A DNA stretch of 64,000 nucleotides, from the NCBI RefSeq assembly GCF_001423425.1, contig NZ_LMNX01000001.1:206970-270969 (forward strand). Reading direction: 5' to 3'. The first letter of the stretch is position 1, and the number at the start of each line of letters is the position of its first letter. Positions 28,445 through 37,132 of the stretch are shown here, piece after piece. The notes under the pieces are model-generated. The model had not been told where the DNA came from. It was given only the letters and a program-made list of their open reading frames with translations, and made no database searches. The translations under genes and the position numbers were made by a program. Source of the stretch: Rhizobium sp. Leaf306 (GTDB lineage Bacteria; Pseudomonadota; Alphaproteobacteria; Rhizobiales; Rhizobiaceae).

Positions 28445-28805
28445 GCCTCCTGCTCCTCTTGGCAAAGGGTCGAATTGACCCGAACCCAAATTACAACCCA
28501 AGGTGCTATGAAGTCCATTTAACTATTTTTGCGAGCGTCGACCCCCTCCCCCTTGCCTTATCGTCAAAAATCCGTATAAGCCGCCTTGTTCGAAACACCC
28601 GGTCTTCTGGCTGGTGGCTGAACGGAGGGTAGGTCGCGTGAGCGGCCGTAGGAACGAAAAGCGTTCCGGCCTCCCGTGTCTCCGCTCTCGACCGTCTCGA
28701 TACAACAGCTTTTCTTGCCTGGGCTTGCCCCATTCCAAGAGCAGTCGTTGAGGCTTAGCCGCCGAACCCGGGTGACAAAACAACCGCAAGAAAGGCAAAG
28801 CTTAC
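28445..28805 (+). other. Intergenic leader of the rpsF operon
   Basis: A 361-base gap between the divergent DyP and rpsF genes. It must hold both promoters. Around 28620-28685 the sequence can fold: CGGAG (28623-28627) with CTCCG (28680-28684), and within it GGCC/GGCC plus GGAACG/CGTTCC around an AAAAG loop. The stretch just before rpsF is C-rich (GCCGCCGAACCC). Autogenous control by S6:S18 is known in other bacteria and is possible here. I see no gene in it. Confidence 0.5.
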
Positions 28806-29273
28806 ATGGCTCTTTATGAACACGTATTCCTTGCTCGACAGGATATGTCCGCACAGCAGGTTGATGCCCTCGTAGAACAGTACAAGGGTGTCCTCGAAGC
28901 AAATGGCGGCAAGGTCGGGCGCGTAGAAAACTGGGGCCTCAAGTCCCTCACATACCGCATCAAGAAGAACCGCAAGGCGCACTACGCCCTTATGGACATC
29001 GACGCACCGGCAGCTGCCGTGCACGAGATGGAACGCCAGATGCGCATCAACGAAGACGTTCTTCGCTACATGACGCTTGCCGTCGAGAAGCACGAAGAAG
29101 GTGCGTCTGCAATGATGCAGAAGCGCGATCGTGACGACCGTCCGCGCCGTGATGGTGACGACCGTGGTCCTCGCCGCGACTTCGGCGATCGTGGCCCGCG
29201 CCGCGATTTCGGTGATCGTCCCCCGCGTGAAGGTGGTTTCGAGCGCGCACCGCGCCCGCCACGTGACGCTTAA
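28806..29273 (+). CDS. rpsF: Ribosomal protein bS6
   Basis: A 155-residue small-subunit protein. The core S6 fold spans about 1-97 ([37 protein letters not shown]). It is longer than E. coli S6 because of a C-terminal tail (about 108-155) made of Arg/Asp/Gly/Pro, containing two copies of DRGPRRDFG. The tail is probably disordered and may contact rRNA. It is followed 23 bases later by rpsR, the gene for its binding partner S18. Confidence 0.96.
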   Translation: MALYEHVFLARQDMSAQQVDALVEQYKGVLEANGGKVGRVENWGLKSLTYRIKKNRKAHYALMDIDAPAAAVHEMERQMRINEDVLRYMTLAVEKHEEGASAMMQKRDRDDRPRRDGDDRGPRRDFGDRGPRRDFGDRPPREGGFERAPRPPRDA

Positions 29274-29296
29274 TCGGTTCGAAGGAGAAAACACCA

Positions 29297-29545
29297 ATGG
29301 CTGACTCATCCTCCTCCGCGGCACGCCGTCCGTTCCACCGCCGTCGCAAGACCTGCCCGTTCTCGGGCGCGAATGCACCGCGGATCGACTACAAGGACGT
29401 TCGTCTTCTGCAGCGCTACATTTCCGAGCGCGGCAAGATCGTACCTTCGCGTATCACGGCCGTTTCCCAGAAGAAGCAGCGCGAACTGGCCCAGGCCATC
29501 AAGCGCGCCCGCTTCCTCGGCCTGCTGCCTTACGTTCTGTCGTAA
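29297..29545 (+). CDS. rpsR: Ribosomal protein bS18
   Basis: An 82-residue basic protein with the family sequence [31 protein letters not shown] and the C-terminal [14 protein letters not shown]. It pairs with S6 on the platform of the 30S subunit. The single cysteine in TCPFSG is not a complete zinc-ribbon set. AAGGAGA precedes the ATG. A strong stem-loop follows its stop. Confidence 0.96.
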   Translation: MADSSSSAARRPFHRRRKTCPFSGANAPRIDYKDVRLLQRYISERGKIVPSRITAVSQKKQRELAQAIKRARFLGLLPYVLS

Positions 29546-29554
29546 TCTGATATC

Positions 29555-29584
29555 GGACCTGCCGGCTTTAGCGCCGGCGGGTCC
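29555..29584 (+). terminator. Stem-loop after rpsR
   Basis: GGACCTGCCGGC (29555-29566), loop TTTAGC, and GCCGGCGGGTCC (29573-29584) form a 12-pair stem with one G-T pair. The following ATCTTCCCTT has no clean T tract, so it may partly terminate or protect the rpsF-rpsR message upstream of the DUF2232 and rplI genes. Confidence 0.5.
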
Positions 29585-29707
29585 ATCTTCCCTTCCGCGT
29601 TGGGCGCGGATCGGCAAAACCAAAACCCATGTTGGGGATCAAGGCCATTGCGACATCCGTCCCGGCCTATCCCCTAACTGCTTGATGTGGCAGGACAGCG
29701 AGACAAA

Positions 29708-30685
29708 GTGACGAACAAGTTCCAGACAGTGCTGCCGACCGGTATCCTTGCCGGTGTTATCGCCACCGTGCTTGTCATGGGTGCGAGCGCACAGTCGTCG
29801 TTTGCCTCCATTCTCTATGCAGCTTCCGCTCTTCCGATCCTGATCGCCGGCCTCGGCTGGGGCAATCGCGCTGCGATCGTCGGCGTCGTGACCGCCGGAG
29901 TGCTTGGTGCACTTCTCGTGTCGCCGATGTTTGCGCTTGCCATGGCGGTGTTCACGCTGATCCCAGCCGGATGGTTGTCACATCTTGCCAATCTTGCCCG
30001 TCCCGCCTCCGAACTCGGCGGCCCGGACAATCTGATGGCCTGGTACCCGATTTCCGACATTCTGCTGCATCTCTGCGGCCTCGTCACGATTGCCGTCATC
30101 GCGCTCGGCTTTGCGATCGGCTATGGCCCGGAACTGATCGACCAGATGGTCGATGCGATGACGACAGCGCTTCAGGCGCAGGAGCCCACCATCGCCCCCG
30201 ATGTCGCGAGCCTTTCCCAGACCAAGTCGCTGCTGGTGCTGATGCTGCCGATGTTCCAGGGCGGCATCTGGGTAACGCTGCTGTTTGCCGCCTTCTATAT
30301 CGCGGTACGCGTCGTGTCGCGATCCGGCCGCGCAGTTCGCCCGCGCGAGGACATGCCGTCAGCGCTGCGGATGAACCGCAATGCCATCTTCATCTTCCTC
30401 GCCGGCACGGTGATGACCTTCTTCGGCGGCGCTCCGGCGATGATCGGCGCAGTCGTCTGCGGCACGTTCGGCGCCGGCTTCCTCATGGCGGGCTATGCCT
30501 CGCTGCATTTCCGCACCCGCGACAAGGACTGGCGCCCGCCGGTTCTCGTCCTCTGCTACCTGTCGTCGATGCTTATCCTGCCGGCGATCGCCATTGTCGT
30601 GCTGGGTCTTTCCGACACACGCCGCACCATTGCCCTGACGCCTGCAAAATCCGCAGACGGCAGAGACGAACCACCTACGAATTGA
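29708..30685 (+). CDS. DUF2232 multi-pass membrane protein
   Basis: A protein of about 325 residues with eight or so hydrophobic helices, matching the YybS/DUF2232 family that is often found between rpsR and rplI. The position is conserved but the function is unknown; the family resembles energy-coupling or lipid-carrier membrane proteins. The start is uncertain: GTG at 29708 ([13 protein letters not shown]) has an AGGA about 13 bases upstream, and another GTG at 29687 adds seven residues. The C-terminus is short and polar. It ends 20 bases before rplI. Confidence 0.8.
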   Translation: MTNKFQTVLPTGILAGVIATVLVMGASAQSSFASILYAASALPILIAGLGWGNRAAIVGVVTAGVLGALLVSPMFALAMAVFTLIPAGWLSHLANLARPASELGGPDNLMAWYPISDILLHLCGLVTIAVIALGFAIGYGPELIDQMVDAMTTALQAQEPTIAPDVASLSQTKSLLVLMLPMFQGGIWVTLLFAAFYIAVRVVSRSGRAVRPREDMPSALRMNRNAIFIFLAGTVMTFFGGAPAMIGAVVCGTFGAGFLMAGYASLHFRTRDKDWRPPVLVLCYLSSMLILPAIAIVVLGLSDTRRTIALTPAKSADGRDEPPTN

Positions 30686-30705
30686 AACTTGAAAGGAACC
30701 ACAAC

Positions 30706-31284
30706 ATGCAAGTCATTCTGCTTGAACGCGTGGCCAAGCTTGGCCAGATGGGCGAAACGGTAAAGGTCAAGGACGGCTTTGCCCGTAACTTCCTTCTGCC
30801 ACAGGGCAAGGCGCTGCGCGCCAACGAAGCCAACAAGAAGCGCTTCGAAGCCGAGCGTGCAACGCTTGAAGCCCGTAACCTGGAGCGCAAGGGCGAAGCC
30901 CAGACCGTTGCCGACGCGCTTGACGGCAAGACCTTCGTGATCGTCCGCTCGGCTGGCGAAACCGGCCAGCTCTACGGTTCGGTCGCTGCCCGTGACATCC
31001 TCGAGGCACTCGCTGCCGAAGGCTTCAACGTCGGCCGCAACCAGGTCGATCTCAACACCCCGATCAAGGCAATCGGCCTGCACAAGGTCGTTCTGCACCT
31101 GCATTCGGAAGTAGAAACCGAAATCGCCGTTAACGTTGCCCGTTCCGCTGAAGAAGCCGAGCGCCAGGCCAAGGGCGAAAGCCTTACCTCGGCTGACGCC
31201 ATCTACGGCGTCGACGAAGACGCGCTTCGTCCGGAAGACTTCTTCGATCCGGACGCAGACGGCAACGCTGAAGACGACGAATAA
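30706..31284 (+). CDS. rplI: Ribosomal protein bL9
   Basis: A 192-residue large-subunit protein with the L9 N-domain ([20 protein letters not shown], then [13 protein letters not shown]) and a C-terminal domain joined by the long central helix. A 40-residue acidic tail rich in Asp/Glu extends beyond the E. coli protein (149 residues), as in other rhizobia. GAAAGGA precedes the ATG at 30706. A perfect intrinsic terminator follows. Confidence 0.96.
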   Translation: MQVILLERVAKLGQMGETVKVKDGFARNFLLPQGKALRANEANKKRFEAERATLEARNLERKGEAQTVADALDGKTFVIVRSAGETGQLYGSVAARDILEALAAEGFNVGRNQVDLNTPIKAIGLHKVVLHLHSEVETEIAVNVARSAEEAERQAKGESLTSADAIYGVDEDALRPEDFFDPDADGNAEDDE

Positions 31285-31310
31285 GCCGTCATCGTCTAAC
31301 CAATTCGAGA

Positions 31311-31342
31311 AACGCCCGGGTCATCAGCCCGGGCGTTTTTTT
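31311..31342 (+). terminator. Intrinsic terminator after rplI
   Basis: AACGCCCGGG (31311-31320), loop TCATCAG, and CCCGGGCGTT (31328-31337) form a perfect ten-pair stem running into a seven-base T tract. This is the clearest rho-independent terminator in the window and separates the ribosomal protein genes from dnaB. Confidence 0.9.
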
Positions 31343-31550
31343 GTCTTCTTGGGCTATACTGATGCGACCAATGACTGAGTCGCAGCGAAACACAGTCAAC
31401 CGGATTCATCGTTTCACTGCGTTCTTTCTGGCACCGGCAAAATGGCGCTGTGGATAGCTGTGGAAAAGCCGCTGGGGCAAAAGGCCGGTTTCAGCACGGC
31501 GCATTTACCAGTAGAACCGGCAGCTTCGACGGACAGGACGGACAGAGATC

Positions 31551-33053
31551 ATGAACGAAGTCGCGCGCAACATCCCATCGCTGAGCAACAAGGATGCAGC
31601 GCCGCACTACCGTGAGGCTCCCAACAACATCGAAGCCGAGCAGGCGCTGCTGGGTGCGATCCTCGTCAACAACGACGCCTATTACCGCGTCTCCGACTTC
31701 CTAAAGCCGACCCATCTCTACGAGCCGCTGCACCGCAAGATCTTCGAAGTGGCGGGCGACATCATCCGCATGGGCAAGACCGCCAACCCGGTCACCATCA
31801 AGAATTTCGTGCCCGCGGACGAGAAGGTCGGCGACATGACGGTGGCGCAGTATCTCGCCCGTCTCGCTGCCGAAGCCGTGTCAATCATCAATGCCGAGGA
31901 CTACGGCCGGGCGATCTACGATCTGGCGCTGCGCCGGGCGCTAATCACCATCGGCGAGGACGTCGTCAACATCGCCTATGACGCGCCGCTCGACATGCCG
32001 CCGCAGAGCCAGATCGAAGATACCGAGCGTCGCCTGTTCGAGCTTGCCGAAAACGGCCGCTACGACGGTGGCTTCCAGTCGTTCAACGACGCGGTGGCGC
32101 TGGCGATCGACATGGCCGGCCAGGCCTTCGAGCGCGACGGCCATCTGTCCGGTATTTCCACCGGCATCATGTCGCTCGACGGCAAGATGGGCGGGTTGCA
32201 GCGGTCCGACTTGATCGTGCTTGCCGGTCGTCCGGGCATGGGCAAGACCTCGCTTGCCACCAACATCGCCTACAATATCGCAGCCTCCTACGAGCCTGAG
32301 GTCCAGCCGGACGGATCGATGAAAGCCAAGAACGGCGGTGTCGTCGGTTTCTATTCGCTCGAAATGTCGTCCGAACAGCTGGCGACCCGTATCATCTCCG
32401 AACAGACCGAAGTGTCCTCGTCGAAAATCCGCCGCGGCGACATTACCGAGGCCGATTTCGAAAAGCTCGTCGCCTGCTCACAGATGATGCAGAAAGTGCC
32501 GCTGTTCATCGACCAGACCGGTGGTATCTCGATCGCCCAGCTCTCTGCCCGCGCTCGCCGCCTCAAGCGCCAACGTGGCCTCGACTGCCTCGTGGTCGAC
32601 TATATCCAGCTGATGACGGGGTCAGGCAAATCCGGCGAGAACCGCGTGCAGGAAATCACCCAGATCACCACGGGCCTTAAGGCGCTCGGCAAGGAGCTCA
32701 ACGTACCCATCATCGCGCTCTCCCAGCTTTCCCGCCAGGTGGAAAGTCGCGAGGACAAGCGTCCGCAGCTTTCCGACCTTCGCGAATCGGGCTCGATCGA
32801 GCAGGACGCCGACGTGGTGCTGTTCGTGTTCCGCGAAGAGTATTACGTGAAGAACTCGGAGCCGCGCGATACGGCCGATCCGAAATACCCGGAATGGGAA
32901 CAGCTGATGGACAAGGTGAAGGGGACGGCCGACGTCATCATCGCCAAGCAGCGCCACGGACCAACCGGCACCGTCAAGCTCGCCTTCCAGGCGGAATTCA
33001 CGCGGTTTGCAGATCTGGCCGAACCAAGCTTCACGCAATACGAAGAGCATTGA
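31551..33053 (+). CDS. dnaB: Replicative DNA helicase DnaB
   Basis: A 500-residue hexameric helicase that unwinds DNA at the fork and recruits primase. The N-terminal domain is at about 24-130 and the RecA-like motor follows, with Walker A GRPGMGKTS (226-234), FSLEM-like FYSLEMS and the C-terminal SQLSRQVESREDKRPQLSDL region. There is no intein. AGGACGGACAGAG precedes the ATG. It stands 266 bases after rplI, beyond the terminator, and so probably has its own promoter. Confidence 0.96.
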   Translation: MNEVARNIPSLSNKDAAPHYREAPNNIEAEQALLGAILVNNDAYYRVSDFLKPTHLYEPLHRKIFEVAGDIIRMGKTANPVTIKNFVPADEKVGDMTVAQYLARLAAEAVSIINAEDYGRAIYDLALRRALITIGEDVVNIAYDAPLDMPPQSQIEDTERRLFELAENGRYDGGFQSFNDAVALAIDMAGQAFERDGHLSGISTGIMSLDGKMGGLQRSDLIVLAGRPGMGKTSLATNIAYNIAASYEPEVQPDGSMKAKNGGVVGFYSLEMSSEQLATRIISEQTEVSSSKIRRGDITEADFEKLVACSQMMQKVPLFIDQTGGISIAQLSARARRLKRQRGLDCLVVDYIQLMTGSGKSGENRVQEITQITTGLKALGKELNVPIIALSQLSRQVESREDKRPQLSDLRESGSIEQDADVVLFVFREEYYVKNSEPRDTADPKYPEWEQLMDKVKGTADVIIAKQRHGPTGTVKLAFQAEFTRFADLAEPSFTQYEEH

Positions 33054-33086
33054 TGAGCTCAGTGCGGCACAAGCCTCTGTGATAAG

Positions 33087-33126
33087 ATGGTCGATGCCCG
33101 CCGCCGCAGAGCGGCCGGCATCGACC
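33087..33126. terminator. Long palindromic hairpin between convergent genes
   Basis: TGGTCGATGCC (33087-33097) and GGCATCGACCA (33116-33126) are perfectly complementary, and GCCGC/GCGGC extend the stem inside past one C-C mismatch, leaving loop CGCAGA. It lies between the ends of dnaB and the Tudor-like gene and could act on both strands, though no T tract is present. Confidence 0.55.
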
Positions 33127-33146
33127 AGTCGAGGGTCGCTGATCGA

Positions 33147-33521
33147 CTACTGGGTCCGGCAGCGTCCGGTCCGGGTGCTTTCCTTGTCGCCGTCATCATA
33201 GGCGATTCCGATTTTCTCGCCTGCCAGCGCGGTGATCTTGCCCGGGTACCAGTCGCCGGCGCCCTTGTAGTTGCATTCGACCTTCATGCCGATCATCCAG
33301 TCGTACGGCCGCACCGCGCTCGAAGCCACCGTTTCCCGGTCACCGTCATCGTAGCGGATGGTAACGCTGCCGCCGCCAATCTTTTCGATGACACCCGGAA
33401 ACCAGTAACCGGCGCCCTTATAGTTGCCGAGAACCCAGTCGCCCTTCGTCTGCGCCAAGGCTGCAGACGCGCCGTAAGCAAGAAAGCTTGCTGTCAATAT
33501 GACTGAAAGTACATTTTTCAC
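33147..33521 (-). CDS. Secreted protein with two Tudor-like repeats
   Basis: A 124-residue protein starting at GTG 33521, with a signal peptide (MKNVLSVILTASFLAYGASA, cut near ALAQ). The mature part holds two copies of a Tudor/agenet-like unit: the first includes YKGAGYWFPGVIEKI and RYDDGDRE, the second YKGAGDWYPGKITAL and AYDDGDKE. Tudor folds bind modified peptides or nucleic acids in eukaryotes; a periplasmic role here is unknown. An ATG-initiated form is not available in the right place. The upstream region is unusually AT-rich. Confidence 0.75.
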   Translation of the reverse strand: MKNVLSVILTASFLAYGASAALAQTKGDWVLGNYKGAGYWFPGVIEKIGGGSVTIRYDDGDRETVASSAVRPYDWMIGMKVECNYKGAGDWYPGKITALAGEKIGIAYDDGDKESTRTGRCRTQ

Positions 33522-33776
33522 ATTAGTCTCTCGAAATATATTTCTGACCTCCCCCTGCCCAATGACGCGGGGAAATTCAATTAATTGAACAGTAAATCTG
33601 ATACACAATACAATCTGAACACTGAATTAATACGTTGTGGATGTTTCTGTTTTTATCGGATTGCTTGGAATGTTTGAAAAAAGCGTGCGGCGCGCAAAAT
33701 CTCGCCCGTACGTCTTTTTCCGGCCGTGGAAACGGGTAAGGATTGGCGTCGATCCGATCCATTCTGCTGAGCGCTC
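33522..33776. other. AT-rich divergent intergenic region
   Basis: This 255-base gap between the Tudor-like gene and alr is clearly more AT-rich than its surroundings (for example TCAATTAATTGAAC near 33578-33591, itself a near-palindrome). It presumably contains both divergent promoters and may reflect local acquisition. No coding sequence is evident. Confidence 0.4.
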
Positions 33777-34943
33777 ATGACAGATTTCGACGACGACGCC
33801 CTGCCTTTCGACGAATTCGATATCGCCCCTGCCCGGCTGACCATCGATCTCGTAGCGCTTGCCGACAACTGGCGGGAGATGGCTGAGCGTTCCGGCAGTG
33901 CCTCGACTGCGGCCGTGGTCAAGGCGGATGCCTATGGGCTCGGTCTTGAGGATTGCGGTACGGCGCTTTACGAGGCCGGCGCGCGCGATTTCTTTGTGGC
34001 CGTGGTTCAGGAAGGTGTGACGCTTCGAACCTATGCGCCGGATGCCCGCATCTATGTGCTGTCAGGCGTCTGGCCCGGTCAGGAAGGGACGTTCTATGAA
34101 CATGGACTGGTCCCAGTCCTCGTTTCAGAAGAGCAACTCAGCTTCTGGATGGCGGTGACCGCAGAACACGGCGATCATCCTTGCGCGCTGCATATCGATA
34201 CCGGGTTCAACCGGCTCGGCATTCCGCTGGAGGACGCGCTCGCCTTTGCCGACGACGTGTCGCGGCCGGCGAGTTTCTCGCCCGTCCTCGTTCTGTCGCA
34301 TCTGCACAGCGGCGATACGCCCTCCTCTTCCTTCAACCGCCAGCAGCTTGAATCATTCCAGAAGGTTGCGGCGGCTTATGAAGGCATTCCTGCAAGTCTT
34401 GCGGCGTCTTCCGGTATCATGCTCGGCTCCGAATACCATTTCGACCTCACGCGCCCAGGAATTGCCGTCTATGGCGGCGAGGCTGTCGGTGGCGTCAGCA
34501 ATCCGATGCGGCCGGTCGCCAAGGCCGAGGCGCGCATCATCCAGATCCGCAGCGCCAAGACCGGCGAAACCGTCAGCTATGGCGGCACACACCGCCTGAC
34601 CCGCGACAGCCGGCTGGCGATCGTCGCGGCGGGCTATGCGGATGGCTACAAGCGGTCGCTGTCCGGCTCCGGCGTTCCGATCCGCGACAGCATTCACGAA
34701 GGCGGTTTCGGTTTCATCGCCGGCCACCGCGTGCCGGTCGTCGGGCGCGTCACCATGGACCTGACGATCTTCGACATCACCGATGTGCCGGAACGCGATG
34801 TTCGCACCGGCGATTATATCGAGCTGTTCGGTCCCAACATGCCGCTCGACGACGTCGCGCGCGCGGCCGGCACGATCGGCTACGAACTCCTCACCAGCCT
34901 TGGCCTGCGATACGAGCGGCGGTATCTTTACGCCGACGAGTGA
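33777..34943 (+). CDS. alr: Alanine racemase
   Basis: A 388-residue PLP enzyme that interconverts L- and D-alanine for peptidoglycan. Lys49 in VVKADAYGLG binds PLP, and Tyr268 in VSYGGTHRL is the second catalytic base. AAGYADGYKR is also conserved. The first 18 residues are an acidic extension. There is no signal peptide, so it is the cytosolic form. It is followed by the ParD/ParE-like pair after 76 bases. Confidence 0.95.
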   Translation: MTDFDDDALPFDEFDIAPARLTIDLVALADNWREMAERSGSASTAAVVKADAYGLGLEDCGTALYEAGARDFFVAVVQEGVTLRTYAPDARIYVLSGVWPGQEGTFYEHGLVPVLVSEEQLSFWMAVTAEHGDHPCALHIDTGFNRLGIPLEDALAFADDVSRPASFSPVLVLSHLHSGDTPSSSFNRQQLESFQKVAAAYEGIPASLAASSGIMLGSEYHFDLTRPGIAVYGGEAVGGVSNPMRPVAKAEARIIQIRSAKTGETVSYGGTHRLTRDSRLAIVAAGYADGYKRSLSGSGVPIRDSIHEGGFGFIAGHRVPVVGRVTMDLTIFDITDVPERDVRTGDYIELFGPNMPLDDVARAAGTIGYELLTSLGLRYERRYLYADE

Positions 34944-35019
34944 GACCGCAACTGCATGCGGAGATCCCCTCTTTCGCGGGCGAAATCTTCGTGCTAAATG
35001 AGAACAAAAGGAGATCGAA

Positions 35020-35277
35020 ATGACCGAGATCCATCTCAATGACGAGGCTCTGGCGTTTATCGAAGAGCAGGTGAAGACGGGCGCTTATGAAAGCGCTGAG
35101 GATGTCGTCGCGGCGGGACTAAGCCGTCTTGGAAGCGAAGACGAGCTCTTGAGGACGATGATCGCCGAGGCGGATGCCCAGCTGGAGAGAGGCGAGTTCG
35201 TGCGTTTCGACAATGCCGACACACACGCGGATTCGATCATCGAACGGGGGATGCGCATATTGAACCGAAAGAGCTGA
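35020..35277 (+). CDS. ParD-like antitoxin
   Basis: An 85-residue protein with an N-terminal ribbon-helix-helix pattern (MTEIHLNDEALAFIEEQVKT, then YESAEDVVAAGLSRL) and a charged C-terminal region likely to wrap a ParE toxin. AAAGGAGA is well placed before the ATG. Its end overlaps a ParE frame in the -1 register. Such antitoxins repress their own operon and neutralise ParE, which poisons DNA gyrase. Confidence 0.85.
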   Translation: MTEIHLNDEALAFIEEQVKTGAYESAEDVVAAGLSRLGSEDELLRTMIAEADAQLERGEFVRFDNADTHADSIIERGMRILNRKS

Positions 35278-35570
35278 TTTATTCCCCGCTGGCCGATCAG
35301 GATCTCCTCGACATATTCCTGTACATCGCCGTCGACGATCCGGTCGCGGCCGGCCACTTCGTCCGAGATCTTACTCGAAAGGCTGCGTGGATTGCCTTCA
35401 CCGGTTTTCCAGGTTCGCCGCGCGATAATCTCACACCCGGTCTCAAAGCACTCCCATACCGCAAGCGCTGTATCTATTTCCGCCGAACGGAAACGGCTGT
35501 CCGCATCGTCCGGGTCCTGCACGGCCATCAAAACCTTCATCCCGACCTCTTCAAGACTGACGAAAACTGA
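35259..35570 (+). CDS. ParE-family toxin without a canonical start codon
   Basis: The frame ending at TGA 35570 encodes PKELIYSPLADQDLLDIFLY, then GLKALPYRKRCIYFRR and VRVLHGHQN, the standard ParE/RelE-fold elements, so the family is clear. It overlaps the ParD-like gene by about 19 bases in the -1 frame. No ATG, GTG or TTG exists in this frame at the N-terminus. Options are an ATT start at 35259 (GGGGG seven to eight bases upstream), a -1 ribosomal shift at A-AAG (35267-35270) giving an antitoxin-toxin fusion, or a start lost by mutation, making it a pseudogene. The listed start is provisional. Confidence 0.8.
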   Translation: MEPKELIYSPLADQDLLDIFLYIAVDDPVAAGHFVRDLTRKAAWIAFTGFPGSPRDNLTPGLKALPYRKRCIYFRRTETAVRIVRVLHGHQNLHPDLFKTDEN

Positions 35571-35574
35571 TCTC

Positions 35575-36978
35575 ATGGCAAAACCTAAAACTCAATTCGT
35601 GTGCCAGAACTGCGGCACGGTGCATAGCCGCTGGGCGGGCAAGTGCGAAGGCTGCGGCGAGTGGAATACGATCGTCGAGGAAGATCCGATGGGCGGCATC
35701 GGATCGGGGCCTGGCAAGGTGCCGAAAAAGGGCCGCGCCGTGACGCTGACGGCTCTTTCCGGTGAAACCGAGGAAGCACCGCGCATCCATACCGGCATTT
35801 CCGAACTCGACCGTGCCACCGGCGGCGGGTTCGTGCGCGGGTCGGCGGTGCTGATCGGTGGCGATCCGGGCATCGGCAAGTCGACGCTTCTGATGCAGGC
35901 GGCAGCCGCCCTTTCGCGTCGTGGTCATCGCATCATCTATGTCTCGGGCGAAGAAGCCGTCGCCCAGGTTCGCCTTCGGGCCCAGCGGCTGGGTGCTGCC
36001 GATACGGAAGTGCTTCTGGCGGCCGAAACCAATGTCGAGGACATTCTCGCCACGGTGTCGGAAGGCAAGCGGCCGGATCTCGTGATCATCGATTCGATCC
36101 AGACGCTGTGGAGCGATACGGCCGATTCGGCGCCGGGCACCGTCACCCAGGTGCGCACCGGCGTGCAGGCAATGATCCGCTTTGCCAAGCAGACGGGTGC
36201 CGCCATGGTGCTGGTCGGCCATGTCACCAAGGAAGGCCAGATCGCCGGTCCGCGGGTGGTCGAGCACATGGTCGATGCGGTGCTTTATTTCGAGGGCGAC
36301 CGCGGCCATCACTACCGCATCCTGCGCACGGTGAAAAACCGGTTCGGCCCGACGGACGAGATCGGCGTGTTCGAAATGTCCGACAAGGGTCTCCGCGAGG
36401 TCACCAACCCGTCAGAACTGTTTCTCGGCGAACGCAATGCCAAATCTCCGGGGGCCGCGGTCTTTGCCGGTATGGAAGGCACACGGCCGGTTCTGGTCGA
36501 GGTTCAGGCGCTGGTGGCGGCAACCTCGCTCGGCACGCCGCGCCGCGCGGTGGTCGGCTGGGACTCGTCGCGTCTCGCGATGATCCTTGCGGTTCTCGAA
36601 GCCCATTGCGGCGTGCGTCTCGGCCAGCACGACGTCTATCTGAACGTCGCCGGCGGCTACCGCATTTCGGAGCCGGCCGCCGATATGGCGATTGCCTCGG
36701 CGCTTGTTTCTTCGCTCGCCGGCATCGCTCTTCCGGCCGACCACGTGTTCTTCGGAGAGATCAGTCTCTCCGGTGCGGTGCGTCCCGTCTCGCAGACGGC
36801 GCAGCGCCTGAAGGAAGCTGAAAAGCTCGGCTTTTCCGGTGCCATGCTGCCGGCCACATCCGCCGAGTTGCCGAAGGGTTCCAGCGCCCGCTGGACGATG
36901 ATCGAGGACCTGCCGGATTTGGTGTCGCGCATCGCCGGTTCGGTCAAAAAACTGGGGAAGCAGGAGGAAGATGATTGA
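35575..36978 (+). CDS. radA: DNA repair protein RadA
   Basis: A 467-residue recombination helicase with an N-terminal zinc finger (Cys10, Cys13, Cys24, Cys27), Walker A GGDPGIGKST, the RadA-specific KNRFG motif and a C-terminal Lon-protease-like domain without an active site. It processes branched recombination intermediates. Its ATG is five bases after the ParE stop; an alternative upstream start inside the toxin gene is rejected because the zinc finger begins at MAKPKTQFVCQNC. Confidence 0.95.
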   Translation: MAKPKTQFVCQNCGTVHSRWAGKCEGCGEWNTIVEEDPMGGIGSGPGKVPKKGRAVTLTALSGETEEAPRIHTGISELDRATGGGFVRGSAVLIGGDPGIGKSTLLMQAAAALSRRGHRIIYVSGEEAVAQVRLRAQRLGAADTEVLLAAETNVEDILATVSEGKRPDLVIIDSIQTLWSDTADSAPGTVTQVRTGVQAMIRFAKQTGAAMVLVGHVTKEGQIAGPRVVEHMVDAVLYFEGDRGHHYRILRTVKNRFGPTDEIGVFEMSDKGLREVTNPSELFLGERNAKSPGAAVFAGMEGTRPVLVEVQALVAATSLGTPRRAVVGWDSSRLAMILAVLEAHCGVRLGQHDVYLNVAGGYRISEPAADMAIASALVSSLAGIALPADHVFFGEISLSGAVRPVSQTAQRLKEAEKLGFSGAMLPATSAELPKGSSARWTMIEDLPDLVSRIAGSVKKLGKQEEDD

Positions 36979-37025
36979 TCTTCCGTTAACGCCACGGCTG
37001 ATGTAAGACACGCGCTCGACGCTCT

Positions 37026-37054
37026 GGATCAGGTTGGCAACTCCGCCCTGATCC
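37026..37054 (+). terminator. Hairpin between radA and cvpA
   Basis: GGATCAGG (37026-37033) and CCTGATCC (37047-37054) are a perfect eight-base inverted repeat in the radA-cvpA gap. No T tract follows, so it is at most a weak terminator or an mRNA-stabilising element. Confidence 0.35.
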
Positions 37055-37132
37055 AAGCACGAAAACGGCTGGCCCACATTGGCTTCACCAAGACGGCAGG
37101 CATGCAACGGCAGGTTCTGGAGTAGAGTTTAC

